A DNA stretch of 64,000 nucleotides from a virus. The notes under the pieces were generated by a model, which was not told the origin of the DNA, ran no database searches, and saw only the letters and a list, made by a program, of their open reading frames with translations. A program made the position numbers and the translations under genes. Positions 7,801 to 17,409 of the stretch are shown one piece after another. Every line of letters starts with the position of its first letter. Position 1 is the first letter of the stretch. The stretch is from positions 1 through 64,000 of the IMG/VR virus record IMGVR_UViG_3300031857_013780, one strand, 5' to 3'.

Positions 7801-10800
7801 TTTATTTACTCCAATATTTAAAGTACCAGCAGTGTACGCATTTGTGAATTCACTTTCAGTATAACCTGTAAATAAATCTTTACCAGTAAAATAGTAATGT
7901 ACATCTGAAATAAGTTTTGGATAAAATCCTGTATTAATAATATCAACATATTTAGTATTATCATTTGCGTCTATTTTTTTATACTGACAAATAAAATCTT
8001 GTGACCCTCCTGTATAATTTTTTATTTTATATATTTTTTCTAAATTTTGTGATAATGGATCATAATTTTTTGTAAAATCAAAATCATTAATGACACCATC
8101 TAAAATATCTTCTCCTGTCTCTATATATTTTTTATATCTATGATAAAATGATCCAATTTTTAAAATTTGTGAGTATTCATATTCATCTAATTTAGATATA
8201 ATGTTATCGGAAAATATAACATCAGTATAGTTAAAATCTTTGTCGTAAGTATAATAATATGATAAAGGACTACCATATGAGTTTAAGTACATATATCCTA
8301 ACGCAACATAAGCGGTTGTAGTGTTTCCTGATTTTTCTAATTCGACTCCTTTCTGTAACGCATTTACAAAATATGGTGTATTAATATTACTATTTATTTG
8401 TGTACTTGAAACATTTCCTGAATAGTTTGGTATGTCTCTATAGGTTTTTTCTGTAAAATTTAAGTTTTCTACTCCTTTTGAAAGATAATCTTTAAGTTCT
8501 ATTAAATTATTTATTGGGTTATTTGTTGTTGGGTTTACTAAGATATCTTTTTTACTGTTATTTACTATATAATCCATTCTATCATATGGTAAAATATTTG
8601 TATAATAATCATTTTTTTTAAGTCTTGCTAAAACTTTAATATCATCTAAAAATGTTAATGACTTTTCATTAATAGTTGATTTAGATAAAAAATCGTCTTG
8701 CGCGTAATCAAGTTGTTTTGTTTCTTCAACATACTGTTTAAATTTCGGCGCTAAAGGATCATTATTTTCTAAAGCCAAGGTATACCCATCAATACTTTTT
8801 TTACTATATAATCCAAAACTATTTTCTGTTAAATTTTGTAAATAAGGTGTATTAAAAATACCTCTTTCTAAATTTAACCAATGATCTGCGGTTCCATTAT
8901 TTGCTAATGTTTTTAAATAATTAAAAGCGTTTTCATAGTTAAAATTTGTATTTTTTAATTTCTCTTGTACTGTAAAGTTTTCAGTTATTGCATTAATTAT
9001 ATTTTGTCCCTCTAAATGTGAAACAAAGGTATCCGCCTGTAGACTCTGTGGGTTAAATTGTTTTGCCAATATATTACTATAATTTGATAAAACGTATAAC
9101 CTTTCATATAACTCATACATTACACTTAATTCGGTAGTACTATTATATGGTTTGTTATTAAACGGAAATTCAAGAGCGTTTACTGTTGTAAAATTTTGTA
9201 AATTTTGTAAATTTTGATATACGTTTTGTTGCGACGAACTTGCTCTTCTTACTGTAGCATCTAAAAAGTTTTCAGTAAAATGTACTTCAGGCCATGTTGC
9301 ATAATCAAATGCAAATGTTTTAGAAGCATATTTAGGATCCCCCAAATATCTAACAACAAAACTTTCCCTTCCATCTTGTAGTTTTTCTTGAACATAATAT
9401 GTTGGCCAAGGATATACAACATTTTGTTCGTTTAATTTTCCTGTTGAGTAGTTTACAACATTTTTAGAATCAATTCCTGAAGATTTTTCAGCAGGTATTA
9501 CGCTTTTTATTCTTAAAGGATCGTTTCTTTTATCCCAAGCCAATCTATGGGTTCTATCCATTAATCTATAAAATGTATCACATCCGGCAATTATTATTGC
9601 CATAATATTTCTAATGGTTGGTTTAAAACCTAATGTTCCGTCTACCTTTGTTACCCTATCTGATAATTCATTAGAAAATTTTGTTTCAATTTCTTGTTCT
9701 TTTGCGGTTAACTGTTGTTGGTAATTATTAATTCTATCTAAAAATCCACCAGGAAAAAGTGTTTGACTATTTGGGTCAGTGATTCCAAATTTCATATAGG
9801 TCGGTTCAGTACTTATTGGTTGGTTTGTTGTTGGGTCTAGTCTTGTTTCTGCGTTTTGTAAAACCAAAAATAATTGTACTTTAAAATCCGTTAGTTCCGC
9901 TTGGTCGGGTGTTCTACCATATCTAATTGTATATGTGTTAATAAAGTCTTTATCACTTAATTTATCTGGTGTTATTTTTACAAATAACTCGTCTTCAGAA
10001 AAAGACACAGGTATTTCAGATGGAAAACTCTTACCACCTATTGTGTAGAAACCACCAATACCGAAAGTTTTATTTTTTTGTAGTATTTCGACACTATTTT
10101 TTATTTCATTTTTTATAGCAGTTTCAATCTCATTTCTTTTTTCTAAAGGAATGGTTTGTTTAAAATCATAGTAAATTTGAGGTCCCTTACCATCATCATA
10201 AGATATATAATTAGTAGTGTCTAAATACCTACTTAATAAAACTGTATAATTTCTATCTTTAATTTCATTTAATTCTTCCCTAAAAGATTTAATATCATTT
10301 AGCGCAATAAAGTCTTTTTTTTCAATACTTTGTTTTATTGAAGTTACAAAATCGTCAGTATTTTTTATAAATTGGTCTATTGTTAATCTTGGAAATCCTG
10401 GTGAAATTAACTTTTTATTTTCATATTCTTGATATACTTGATTTAAAATTTGTCTACCTAAATAATCTACGTCTAAATTTTTTATAGAAGTATTAGAACC
10501 TCCAGGTGCATTGTTAGATGTTCCTCCTTTTGCAACAATTATTGGAAACATTTTAGGTGCTGTTTTAGCATATGTAAGAGATGTGTCTTGTAAAAGTGAA
10601 ACTAAATTTGATGTTAGTTTTATGTCTATATCAAAACTAGCCGTATCATCATTAAATTTAGCCGTAAAATCTGTCATGAACAAAGTGTATCTAATTGCCT
10701 TACCATAAAACCCTTTTACTGTTAAATAAAATTGTGGATAAGGTAAATTAAAAAATGTAGAATATATTGAATTTTCTCCTTGCTCAAATAAAGTCTTACC

Positions 10801-11328
10801 CCCAACATCTGTTAATGCTATTTTAACATCAGGTACATAACCTCCAGGTCCCGCATTTGGTTTAACGGTAATGCTTATGGATTTAATACCTAACGCTTGC
10901 GTGTCTTCATAATTTCTAACATTTCTGAAAGCCCTAATTGTACCATCTTTTGTTTCAAATCTTTCCCCTGTTTGATTTGCACCTAGACCTTGTCTTGACC
11001 CTTTTCCTGTGAATTGATCTGACCAACTTGTGTCAAAAACTTTTTTCCCTTTTGGTTGTAGAAAATTTAATTTTTCAAACGAATCCGATTGTCCTTGTAT
11101 TGTAGCAACTAAAGTATTTACAACAGGGCTATCAAAACTTTCCCCAACCGCCAATTTTGTTCTTGGTATTACTCTAGCCTCTAAATTTGCATAAAAAACT
11201 AAGTCTTCGTGTCTAACTAACCTATCTTGAACTTGATTTCCTATTAATACTTTATTAGGGTCGATTAGTATTATATTATCATAATCGGTTTCTATATAAA
11301 TTTTTTCTTGCTGAAACTTATCTGCCAT
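4855..11328 (-). CDS. Giant baseplate hub-type structural protein (2157 aa)
   Basis: A 2157-residue virion protein. Residues about 155-260 are a beta-rich module (KIALTDVGGKTLFEQGEN, FYLTVKGFYGKAIRYTL). Residues about 1740-1900 carry VTFKVNERLAGG, MIQPLMYFNLRHIP and YQILEVTHTINESSFET, which read like the hub fold of T4 gp27 and late-control D proteins, where the tube meets the spike. The middle 1000 residues, rich in Asn and Tyr, I cannot assign. A roughly 220-residue tail after residue 1935 begins with an acidic linker. The start is set at the ATG at 11328, giving MADKFQQEKIY. An upstream in-frame ATG would lie well inside the previous gene. The start overlaps the LysM-like gene by 11 bases. 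Confidence 0.65.
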   Translation of the reverse strand: MADKFQQEKIYIETDYDNIILIDPNKVLIGNQVQDRLVRHEDLVFYANLEARVIPRTKLAVGESFDSPVVNTLVATIQGQSDSFEKLNFLQPKGKKVFDTSWSDQFTGKGSRQGLGANQTGERFETKDGTIRAFRNVRNYEDTQALGIKSISITVKPNAGPGGYVPDVKIALTDVGGKTLFEQGENSIYSTFFNLPYPQFYLTVKGFYGKAIRYTLFMTDFTAKFNDDTASFDIDIKLTSNLVSLLQDTSLTYAKTAPKMFPIIVAKGGTSNNAPGGSNTSIKNLDVDYLGRQILNQVYQEYENKKLISPGFPRLTIDQFIKNTDDFVTSIKQSIEKKDFIALNDIKSFREELNEIKDRNYTVLLSRYLDTTNYISYDDGKGPQIYYDFKQTIPLEKRNEIETAIKNEIKNSVEILQKNKTFGIGGFYTIGGKSFPSEIPVSFSEDELFVKITPDKLSDKDFINTYTIRYGRTPDQAELTDFKVQLFLVLQNAETRLDPTTNQPISTEPTYMKFGITDPNSQTLFPGGFLDRINNYQQQLTAKEQEIETKFSNELSDRVTKVDGTLGFKPTIRNIMAIIIAGCDTFYRLMDRTHRLAWDKRNDPLRIKSVIPAEKSSGIDSKNVVNYSTGKLNEQNVVYPWPTYYVQEKLQDGRESFVVRYLGDPKYASKTFAFDYATWPEVHFTENFLDATVRRASSSQQNVYQNLQNLQNFTTVNALEFPFNNKPYNSTTELSVMYELYERLYVLSNYSNILAKQFNPQSLQADTFVSHLEGQNIINAITENFTVQEKLKNTNFNYENAFNYLKTLANNGTADHWLNLERGIFNTPYLQNLTENSFGLYSKKSIDGYTLALENNDPLAPKFKQYVEETKQLDYAQDDFLSKSTINEKSLTFLDDIKVLARLKKNDYYTNILPYDRMDYIVNNSKKDILVNPTTNNPINNLIELKDYLSKGVENLNFTEKTYRDIPNYSGNVSSTQINSNINTPYFVNALQKGVELEKSGNTTTAYVALGYMYLNSYGSPLSYYYTYDKDFNYTDVIFSDNIISKLDEYEYSQILKIGSFYHRYKKYIETGEDILDGVINDFDFTKNYDPLSQNLEKIYKIKNYTGGSQDFICQYKKIDANDNTKYVDIINTGFYPKLISDVHYYFTGKDLFTGYTESEFTNAYTAGTLNIGVNKDASYFMPFGGDPNNLKRSIILNPYFSYLTFDKKYNIDAQNKIHILIPSNGGIPLNQAKFEFFKNDKLTYEILSSKELFNGSVRTLWGQPNYGYFSKTSNILENNIYLSPYQDLFEGNGLFYYFKSFRKEILDKFEELFLGFCKRNPEPKDVLILEDDVQDPSYFSSGGITSLKNRKLFDQMLSIFSVNDASSPLTKIQENNDGLSLATTQKKNNANTFREFLIENPIIFKNGNPLNFNRKLFTSLTTIPELKNLSPITFDPYVPGTLPGDGILTGPNALLTSRTLSQKNVDAWKSLQLHNYNGFGNADYISYNNTGSTITDFFIDMNIDFTKENVETCEELIKRYSLQKFYAISNGNSYNKTNFISYIDNLLQENLDTQKNLTNQVFQYMRDKIPGVSLQTNSNQGNVNGDINKLSTYIQLQTFNNRWTAGSDLLTRPLFEDFLFMNTANADIGDQLQFFLEDVTKYLKMEKNMTISDVIGHILDEDRTTLFYATPSFINFNGVLDAENYNKPTDIDIPNSLFGTFRNVNYLDSRQKFIFLYVGKTSEHPQLNDNRNVVYGDDSFDIRNPADCPISIPQTPETNFYKTNKVVAFNVDFGIRNQNMFKKFSVGMGGGKQTAVTFKVNERLAGGSSGDKVAQETQSMYSYYKSLSYNIDVTSMGNAMIQPLMYFNLRHIPLFYGPYQILEVTHTINESSFETKFNGVRIPKYALPDVDSISTFIKKNYLEKYKKEILKENNENRYQEDVETILDPSKQSNEPKTSPEEECDKLVINDYKTLPYVNNTITTISIGELVLKIKNKQPEKYVDALILLLLMSRPTNLFDNKPISAAEATTLTNDGIVSCINNNLFLLSANNLYVTNPALSKLTCVSFPEGAVPLFSFDDVDGGLETINGILGSTAPIIEAIKNSAKTTNPSLSDKDAYSTAISALLFAYDTKFLFTGTRTGQDIFDFYRQKIVSAEITPEYATYLFSLASICIDKF

Positions 11329-11635
11329 AATAAAATATATATGTGTCCACAGCGTTTTTGTAGTCTTGTAGTGCAGCAATCAAAGGAAAAGGTACAATAA
11401 TTGCCGATCCGTCAGGAATGTTTTCCTCTAAACCACCAAAAGACGGATTTGCCTGTAAAATTAACCAACCGAAATATGGTGTACCATATTTTTCAAAACT
11501 AAGCTTATCGAGTCTAGATTGATTTTTTCTATATATAAATTTTTGGTCTGATGGTCTAGGTGGTAAAGTAACAAACGGAACAACCGTCTGTCTTCCATCT
11601 ATTAAAAAACTTCTATATCTATCATAATACTCCAT
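11318..11635 (-). CDS. LysM-like baseplate wedge protein (gp53 / tail protein X type)
   Basis: A 105-residue protein. Its core reads RLDKLSFEKYGTPYFGWLI then LQANP, and later IPDGSAIIVPFP. That is the LysM-like pattern of small tail proteins such as T4 gp53 and P2 protein X: R-x-D-x-[LI] ... YG-x-x-x-[YF]-x-W-x-[IL]-x-x-x-N ... [IL]-P-x-G-x-x-[IL]-x-[IV]-P. Such proteins join hub or wedge parts of the baseplate and need not bind peptidoglycan. Its position between the two giant baseplate genes fits. The ATG at 11635 is one base from the stop of the upstream gene at 11637, and the 3' end overlaps the hub gene, so the three are translated as a coupled set. Confidence 0.7.
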   Translation of the reverse strand: MEYYDRYRSFLIDGRQTVVPFVTLPPRPSDQKFIYRKNQSRLDKLSFEKYGTPYFGWLILQANPSFGGLEENIPDGSAIIVPFPLIAALQDYKNAVDTYIFYYGR

Positions 11636-11636
11636 A

Positions 11637-14600
11637 TTATTTCATTTGTCTTTTTAAGTTAAAATAATCCCAAGTTGATTCAACATTTGACCAAATAGCT
11701 CTTAAATTTTCATCATTTGGTGGTACAATTGGAACTTGTGATTCGTAAGTAAATTTTCTAAGCTTATCTCTATTATACGGTTTATAATTAAGTGCATTTT
11801 CTTCTCCAAAAAATCTTTTATACACCTCATCATTTGTGTATTTATCTTTGTAAGAAACCACTAATTTGTCAAAACTATTCTTTAATTTAGTGTATAATGT
11901 ATTAACTGGATTATTCGGATTGTAAACATTTGGTATATATAGATTTCCTTGAGGTCTAAATATAACTTTGAACCCTAAATTTTTAAATATGAAGTTTTTC
12001 CAATTTTCTTTTTGTACTGAACCATCAATAACTGAAATTATTTGATCAACAAAAAAATCGTAGTTACCTACTAATAAATCTCCCATAGTCATTGCAAATC
12101 TTCTATCAAAAACCGAAACATCAGGAGCATCTTCATTATCTTCAATTTTGTTAACTAAATATAAATTGAATAAATAATCGCTATTATAAACATTTTTATC
12201 ACCATTAGGGATTAATTGATAATTTTTTAGTATTTGATTAAAATCATTTAAGTCTGTTCTAATTTTTAAAAAATCGTTTTTCAACTCGTCGTAAGTGTTT
12301 GTTGCACCAACACTTGATGCTTCAACTTCTGATGTTCCTGATATATTATAAATGTTAACACCACCTCTTTTATTTTCTCTACCGTCTATTTTGTTTGAAA
12401 CAAAATTAATTTTATCGGTTATTTTAATAAATTCTAATTGATTTTTTACTATGTCATTTGCAAATTTATCTAATTGTTGCTGATAAAGATTTTTTTGTTC
12501 GTCAAGTATTTCTTTAATTTTTCTTTTAATTTTCCTTATATCTTGATTTTTAAAATCTTTTTGGAACTCTAAACCCCCTAATATTGGTATTGTTTCATCA
12601 TCAACATCTTGGTTTGTTTTTTGAAAAAGGTCGTCTATTTTTTCTTGGTAATTAACTGGTTTTCCAATAATGTTAACCTTATTAGATGTATTACCACTTA
12701 AATAGTCAAATAAACCTTCAGAATATTTTCTATCTTTTGTTAAAATAATTAATCCTCCCCACCCTTTAACTATTATTGTATTTTGTATTGCCTGATTGAA
12801 CCCATTAACCATGTCCGCAGTTTTATCAATCAATTGATTCATAACTTCTTTATAATTAATTCTACCTGAAATTAAATTTGTATTTATGTCCGCAAAACTT
12901 GATTCAATTGTTCCGATAGTATCTCCAGCATCGTTTTGTCTTGGCCTATTAGGGTCTATGTCTCCTACCTCATCTTGTATACTTTTTAAAATTTCGTCAT
13001 CTATTTCTTGTAAAAAGTTTTCAGTTTCATCCGCTCTATCATCATAAATTTCTGTATTAGCATAAAAGTTAAATGATAAACCATTTTGTAATTTAGCGAT
13101 TGGTTCTGCTATTCCATGTCCACCAATAAAGTCAAAACTTAGTGTGACATTAGCCATCATTGGCTGAACTCCAATCCCTTCAGGATTCAAATCATATTTT
13201 AAATCATCGTATTTTAATGAAATACTTCTAGGTACTATTTTAGTATGATAAAAATCTCCAATCCTTAAAACTAGAATTGGTGGGGAACCAAAAGCACTAT
13301 TAAATGCGTCGTTATATTGTAAGGTAAACCCTCCTTGTCCGTTATCAACGGCGGTTGGTATTGTGTCTCCTGGTCTTACACACTGTTGTAAAAATGTAAG
13401 TCTAGCATTTAAACCTTCAGGTGTTGTTGAATGGAATACTGGATGAAAATTTTTAAATTTACTTTTTATACCATCATAAACCATTGGTTGTTGTTCTTGA
13501 ATCATATCAAAATAGTTGCATTCAGTTAACAACTTTCTTAGTAGTCTTTTAGTTAAACCAGCCCTTAGTTTATTTGTTTTATCTTTAATTTGAGTAGTAA
13601 CTACTTGTTGTTTTTTTATTTGTTCAGAAGGTGGTGTTGTGTTTTGGTCATCTTGACCTGCTTGTTCGTTTACTCCTGTACTTTCCGCAACATTATCAGT
13701 AGTTGCTTGGTCTTTTTTATTTTCTTCATTAGGTGTATCAATGTTCAAACCTGTTATTTTAACTCTTCTACATAACATAGCCTGTACAGAATATTTACCG
13801 TCATAAAAACCATCAACATTAAAATCTTTTTGACAATCAATATCTTTATATGTCGGTTCATCTATTGTTGCTACGTCTCCTTTAGCTTCTGATTTATAAG
13901 TTAAATTACCGTTATCTAAATAAGTTTTAATTTTATCTCCACCAGATTCAAAATTTTTAATAAAATTTTCAACAGTTTTTAGTCTTCTTTCTGAAAGTGA
14001 TTGATTATCATTTCCGCTTGAATTTGCAGATGCCTCAATTTTAAAAAAAACTTTTTTACCTTGTTTCAAAGTAGATAATACTGCCGGTAAAAATTCTTTT
14101 TCTAAAGTTGTAAATTCTTTTTCACCAAAATCAAATACCCCTGATAATGAATCAACTCTAGCATCAACATATTCTGTATATGAAAAAGATTCGGTATTAT
14201 TGGGTAACGTGTCTATAAAATTATAATTACTAGATCCAGAACCCTTTCTACTATCATATTTAATTATTTTATCAGGAGCTTGTGATATTAATGGGGGGTC
14301 AACCGATGGGTCTCCTAAATATAAATCTTTAGTGTCTTTACTATAAAGATTATCATAATAGGTTTTATAACTGTCTTCTGCTTTAAAATTGTCTTTTTTA
14401 GGTTGTGATTGTTCAAAAAGTAATATTATTTCTTTAAATTCTTCTTTTTGTAAAATATCTTCTTGCCCTTGGTTTTCATTATTATTTACTTGTCCTGTTT
14501 TATCTATTTCCGTTGTTTTTGTTACTATAGGTTTTTGTATTGTTTCAAAATAGTCCCTATATTGTTCTACTGTTGATAATTCGTTTATTACTTCATAAAC

Positions 14601-17369
14601 ATCAGATAGTGTGAACTCTCTATATTTTTTTAATAGGTCATAAATGTCGTATTTTAAGCATCCAGCAATAAACGAATCAACTATTCTCGTTACTTCACTA
14701 TTATCTTTTACATTTTGTAGTTCTTTATCTAAAAGTAAATTCATAACAGATGAATGGTCAACAACCATAGACCAACTTATAGAACCTGTTCTTACCGTAT
14801 TTTTATATGTTTTTATTGGTTCAACTCTACCTAAAAAAGTGTGGTCTTGCCAACTAGCGTTGGACCCTTCATCGAAGGATAAATTATAAGGTGGAAACCA
14901 CATGATTCTACCACCATTAGGTCCTATTTCACAAGCAGGTAAGTCCTCAACTCTGAAACCATTTCTATCCGATGTTCTCCAAGCTAAGTTTTCTAATGAA
15001 AACATATATTTTTTTACCTTACCTTTATTATCCAAATTTGTCGATCCCTTACCTCTCATAGGTGCGATGTTCAAATTATATGTGTTATCTAATACAGAGT
15101 AGGTTGATTTACCTCCACTTCTTATAAGGCCATCGGCCTTTTGTAACTCATTATATGTGTAGTAAGGTCTATCTTTTGTAAATAATCTACAATATTCATA
15201 ACCCTTTACTTCGGATGGTTCACCGTTTGGTTTTTTAGAAGTCGGAGTTACATATCTGATAACTCTAGATCCTTTGGTTAATTCTATGTATCCATCATTA
15301 AAGACTTTAGAAACTTGATTAATCGCGTTACCTACGTGTTCTAATTTACGTGTAGATTTATTACCAGCATCTATTAATTTTTGTGTAATATCTAAAATAG
15401 AACCGTCAGTAAATGTAACGTTTGTGGATTTTGTTTTATCAAAGAATGGTTTAAATGCCGATGTCTCAAATAAACTATCGGTGTTAAATCTTGCTAAGAT
15501 ATTTTTTTTATTCGATGGTCCTACAAATGTTCCAGGTTCAATGTAATTATTTTTCGATATCCAAGTAAAACCCCCTTGTGGATCAACACTATCAAATAAA
15601 TTTCTTGAGTTTAAACCAAAAAGAAAATCACTTATTCTACTACCTTCAAAATCTTTTCCTACTTCACCATAACTATAAACTGGACCATCCTGTGGTCTAT
15701 TGTTTCTTCCTTTAGGTAAATCCACTTTAGGACTAACTAAATCTCTGATATAATTTTTAGTAATTCCAACATAAAAATTAGATTGTGGTGCCAATAAATT
15801 AGTGGCACTTAAACCCGCAAATCTATAAGATGGTCTATATGTGTTATAAAATAATTGATCAAATAATAAACTTTTGGTTGCATCAGATGTATATGATAAA
15901 AACTTTTCAGACGCTTGGTCAATAAATAAGGAACTAATTTGTTGTGCTAAATTACCTACGGCACCAGCAACCGCACCAATAGGATTAAGGGCCGCTTGTG
16001 ATAAAAAGTTTTTATTTGGGTAGTCGAAATATTCACCAGGTATTAACGAATATGGACTATAAAGTCCCGCAAGTCTTGCTGTAAAACTTAAAGCATTTGC
16101 AACAGAATTTGGTCCTCCTGTTATTTTATAATTTTTTTGAACTATAGGTATATTATTTGTTACAATACCTAAAGCATCAAATGGGTCAGTATTTGGTCTA
16201 ACCGATGTTGTATTTGTTGCAGGATCAACTTCACCCGTAAAAAGGTTTGTCCTACCTACTGTTTGTTGTAATAATTCAAAAGCAACTCTTGCTTTAAATT
16301 CTTTTTGTAATTGTTTAGCCGCGAACTGAGCCAAAAGTGAATCTTGACTTAATGTTCCTTCAGATCCTGTTGGGTTTTCATTTTGAATAATATTTACAGG
16401 GTTATACTCTGATGGTATAAAAGAGAAGGTAGTTTCGCTACTAACATATGGGGTGTTTATTGTTTCTTGTGCCAAATCTTCAACTGTAATTTCATCATAA
16501 GCACCGTCACCTGTGTTATATTTGTTTTTAATATACGCATAACTTTGTGATTGTTCTGTTGTTTTGTTCGGTTCAGATGAAAAATATTCATATTCTCCTT
16601 CATTAGTTTTTGTATTTTGATTTACATTTGGGTATTTTTCTTGATTTCCGTATCCATTTGGTAAATTTTCAGGACCATATTGGTTTAAAACATACGCCAA
16701 TCTTCTTGATTGTTCTTTTGTTCTTTCTCGTTCAGAGGCGGTGTATTCGTATTCACCTTTATTTGCGTCAGTTTGTTTATTAATGTTAATAATAATTGTT
16801 TCACCAAAACCATTAACTTTACCCTCCGGCCCGTATTCATTTGCAAGGTATGAAATTATTTGTGATTGTTCTGTTGTTATGTTTGGTGCAGACGCAGTAA
16901 AACTATATTCTCCAAAATTACTTTCAGTACCCTTATTAACATTTATTATAATTGGTTCTCCAAATCCGAGTGATACATTTTCAGGATTAAATTTATTTAA
17001 TACTCTAAGTAAATTTTCTTGTTGGTCTCCTTTTTGTTCTAATGAACTATTATTAGCAATTGATTGATTATATGCGTCGTATTCTCCAAAATTTGAAAAT
17101 GCGTTTAAATTAGTGTTAATTGCTACCACTTCTCCAAATCCCCCTTTTTGTGAATACTTATTTAATCCAATTAACTCAGGTTCTTTTAATTCTTGATAGA
17201 AATTAATTGGTGGGCTATCAATGATAGAATAATCAACAATTTGTATTTCACTAATAGGTAATTGTTCACTATAACTAAAATACCCTTCGACTTTATATGG
17301 TCTTAGGTTTCTTGTTATTAACTTTTTCCTAAAATTTTCTGTTGAATTAAATGATAGTGGGCTTTCCAT
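11637..17369 (-). CDS. Giant baseplate/tube-initiator protein with OmpA-like domain (1910 aa)
   Basis: A 1910-residue modular virion protein. Residues 69-280 hold four repeats of about 53 residues (GFGE, GEYEYTAS and TEQS signatures). Around residues 790-870 is a module with MWFPPYNLSFDEGSNASW and RTGSISWSMVVDH. Around 1350-1415 another reads LVLRIGDFYHTKIVPRSISL then GVQPMMANVTLSFDFIGG. Both resemble tube-initiator proteins of contractile injection systems. Between them (about 1050-1170) lies an OmpA-C-like segment with KVFFKIEASANSSG and NQSLSERRLKTVENFI, which in that family binds peptidoglycan. A helical region near 1590-1640 is a coiled coil. It probably sits at the baseplate-tube junction. 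It starts 16 nt after a TATTTATA box. Confidence 0.6.
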   Translation of the reverse strand: MESPLSFNSTENFRKKLITRNLRPYKVEGYFSYSEQLPISEIQIVDYSIIDSPPINFYQELKEPELIGLNKYSQKGGFGEVVAINTNLNAFSNFGEYDAYNQSIANNSSLEQKGDQQENLLRVLNKFNPENVSLGFGEPIIINVNKGTESNFGEYSFTASAPNITTEQSQIISYLANEYGPEGKVNGFGETIIININKQTDANKGEYEYTASERERTKEQSRRLAYVLNQYGPENLPNGYGNQEKYPNVNQNTKTNEGEYEYFSSEPNKTTEQSQSYAYIKNKYNTGDGAYDEITVEDLAQETINTPYVSSETTFSFIPSEYNPVNIIQNENPTGSEGTLSQDSLLAQFAAKQLQKEFKARVAFELLQQTVGRTNLFTGEVDPATNTTSVRPNTDPFDALGIVTNNIPIVQKNYKITGGPNSVANALSFTARLAGLYSPYSLIPGEYFDYPNKNFLSQAALNPIGAVAGAVGNLAQQISSLFIDQASEKFLSYTSDATKSLLFDQLFYNTYRPSYRFAGLSATNLLAPQSNFYVGITKNYIRDLVSPKVDLPKGRNNRPQDGPVYSYGEVGKDFEGSRISDFLFGLNSRNLFDSVDPQGGFTWISKNNYIEPGTFVGPSNKKNILARFNTDSLFETSAFKPFFDKTKSTNVTFTDGSILDITQKLIDAGNKSTRKLEHVGNAINQVSKVFNDGYIELTKGSRVIRYVTPTSKKPNGEPSEVKGYEYCRLFTKDRPYYTYNELQKADGLIRSGGKSTYSVLDNTYNLNIAPMRGKGSTNLDNKGKVKKYMFSLENLAWRTSDRNGFRVEDLPACEIGPNGGRIMWFPPYNLSFDEGSNASWQDHTFLGRVEPIKTYKNTVRTGSISWSMVVDHSSVMNLLLDKELQNVKDNSEVTRIVDSFIAGCLKYDIYDLLKKYREFTLSDVYEVINELSTVEQYRDYFETIQKPIVTKTTEIDKTGQVNNNENQGQEDILQKEEFKEIILLFEQSQPKKDNFKAEDSYKTYYDNLYSKDTKDLYLGDPSVDPPLISQAPDKIIKYDSRKGSGSSNYNFIDTLPNNTESFSYTEYVDARVDSLSGVFDFGEKEFTTLEKEFLPAVLSTLKQGKKVFFKIEASANSSGNDNQSLSERRLKTVENFIKNFESGGDKIKTYLDNGNLTYKSEAKGDVATIDEPTYKDIDCQKDFNVDGFYDGKYSVQAMLCRRVKITGLNIDTPNEENKKDQATTDNVAESTGVNEQAGQDDQNTTPPSEQIKKQQVVTTQIKDKTNKLRAGLTKRLLRKLLTECNYFDMIQEQQPMVYDGIKSKFKNFHPVFHSTTPEGLNARLTFLQQCVRPGDTIPTAVDNGQGGFTLQYNDAFNSAFGSPPILVLRIGDFYHTKIVPRSISLKYDDLKYDLNPEGIGVQPMMANVTLSFDFIGGHGIAEPIAKLQNGLSFNFYANTEIYDDRADETENFLQEIDDEILKSIQDEVGDIDPNRPRQNDAGDTIGTIESSFADINTNLISGRINYKEVMNQLIDKTADMVNGFNQAIQNTIIVKGWGGLIILTKDRKYSEGLFDYLSGNTSNKVNIIGKPVNYQEKIDDLFQKTNQDVDDETIPILGGLEFQKDFKNQDIRKIKRKIKEILDEQKNLYQQQLDKFANDIVKNQLEFIKITDKINFVSNKIDGRENKRGGVNIYNISGTSEVEASSVGATNTYDELKNDFLKIRTDLNDFNQILKNYQLIPNGDKNVYNSDYLFNLYLVNKIEDNEDAPDVSVFDRRFAMTMGDLLVGNYDFFVDQIISVIDGSVQKENWKNFIFKNLGFKVIFRPQGNLYIPNVYNPNNPVNTLYTKLKNSFDKLVVSYKDKYTNDEVYKRFFGEENALNYKPYNRDKLRKFTYESQVPIVPPNDENLRAIWSNVESTWDYFNLKRQMK
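16530..17165 (-). repeat. Four ~53-residue protein repeats encoded in tandem
   Basis: Within the 1910-aa gene, residues about 69-123, 124-174, 175-227 and 228-280 share a scheme: L-N-x-Y-x-P-E, GFGE, hydrophobic I-x-I-N-x-N-K, then GEY-x-Y, and a TEQS or KEQS helix. A fifth copy is degenerate. The DNA copies have diverged, so this is an old internal duplication rather than a recent one. Confidence 0.75.
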
Positions 17370-17385
17370 TAATATCTATTTTATA

Positions 17386-17393
17386 TATAAATA
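17386..17393 (-). promoter_or_regulatory. TATTTATA element (candidate late promoter)
   Basis: Exact TATTTATA read leftwards, 16 nt before the ATG at 17369 of the giant baseplate gene. Confidence 0.6.
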
Positions 17394-17409
17394 GATTATT
17401 TTAAATTTT

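Noticed and set aside
11329-11379. Longer start for the 2157-aa hub gene
   Set aside because: The extra 17 codons overlap deeply with the LysM-like gene; the ATG at 11328 begins with a clean MADKF sequence.
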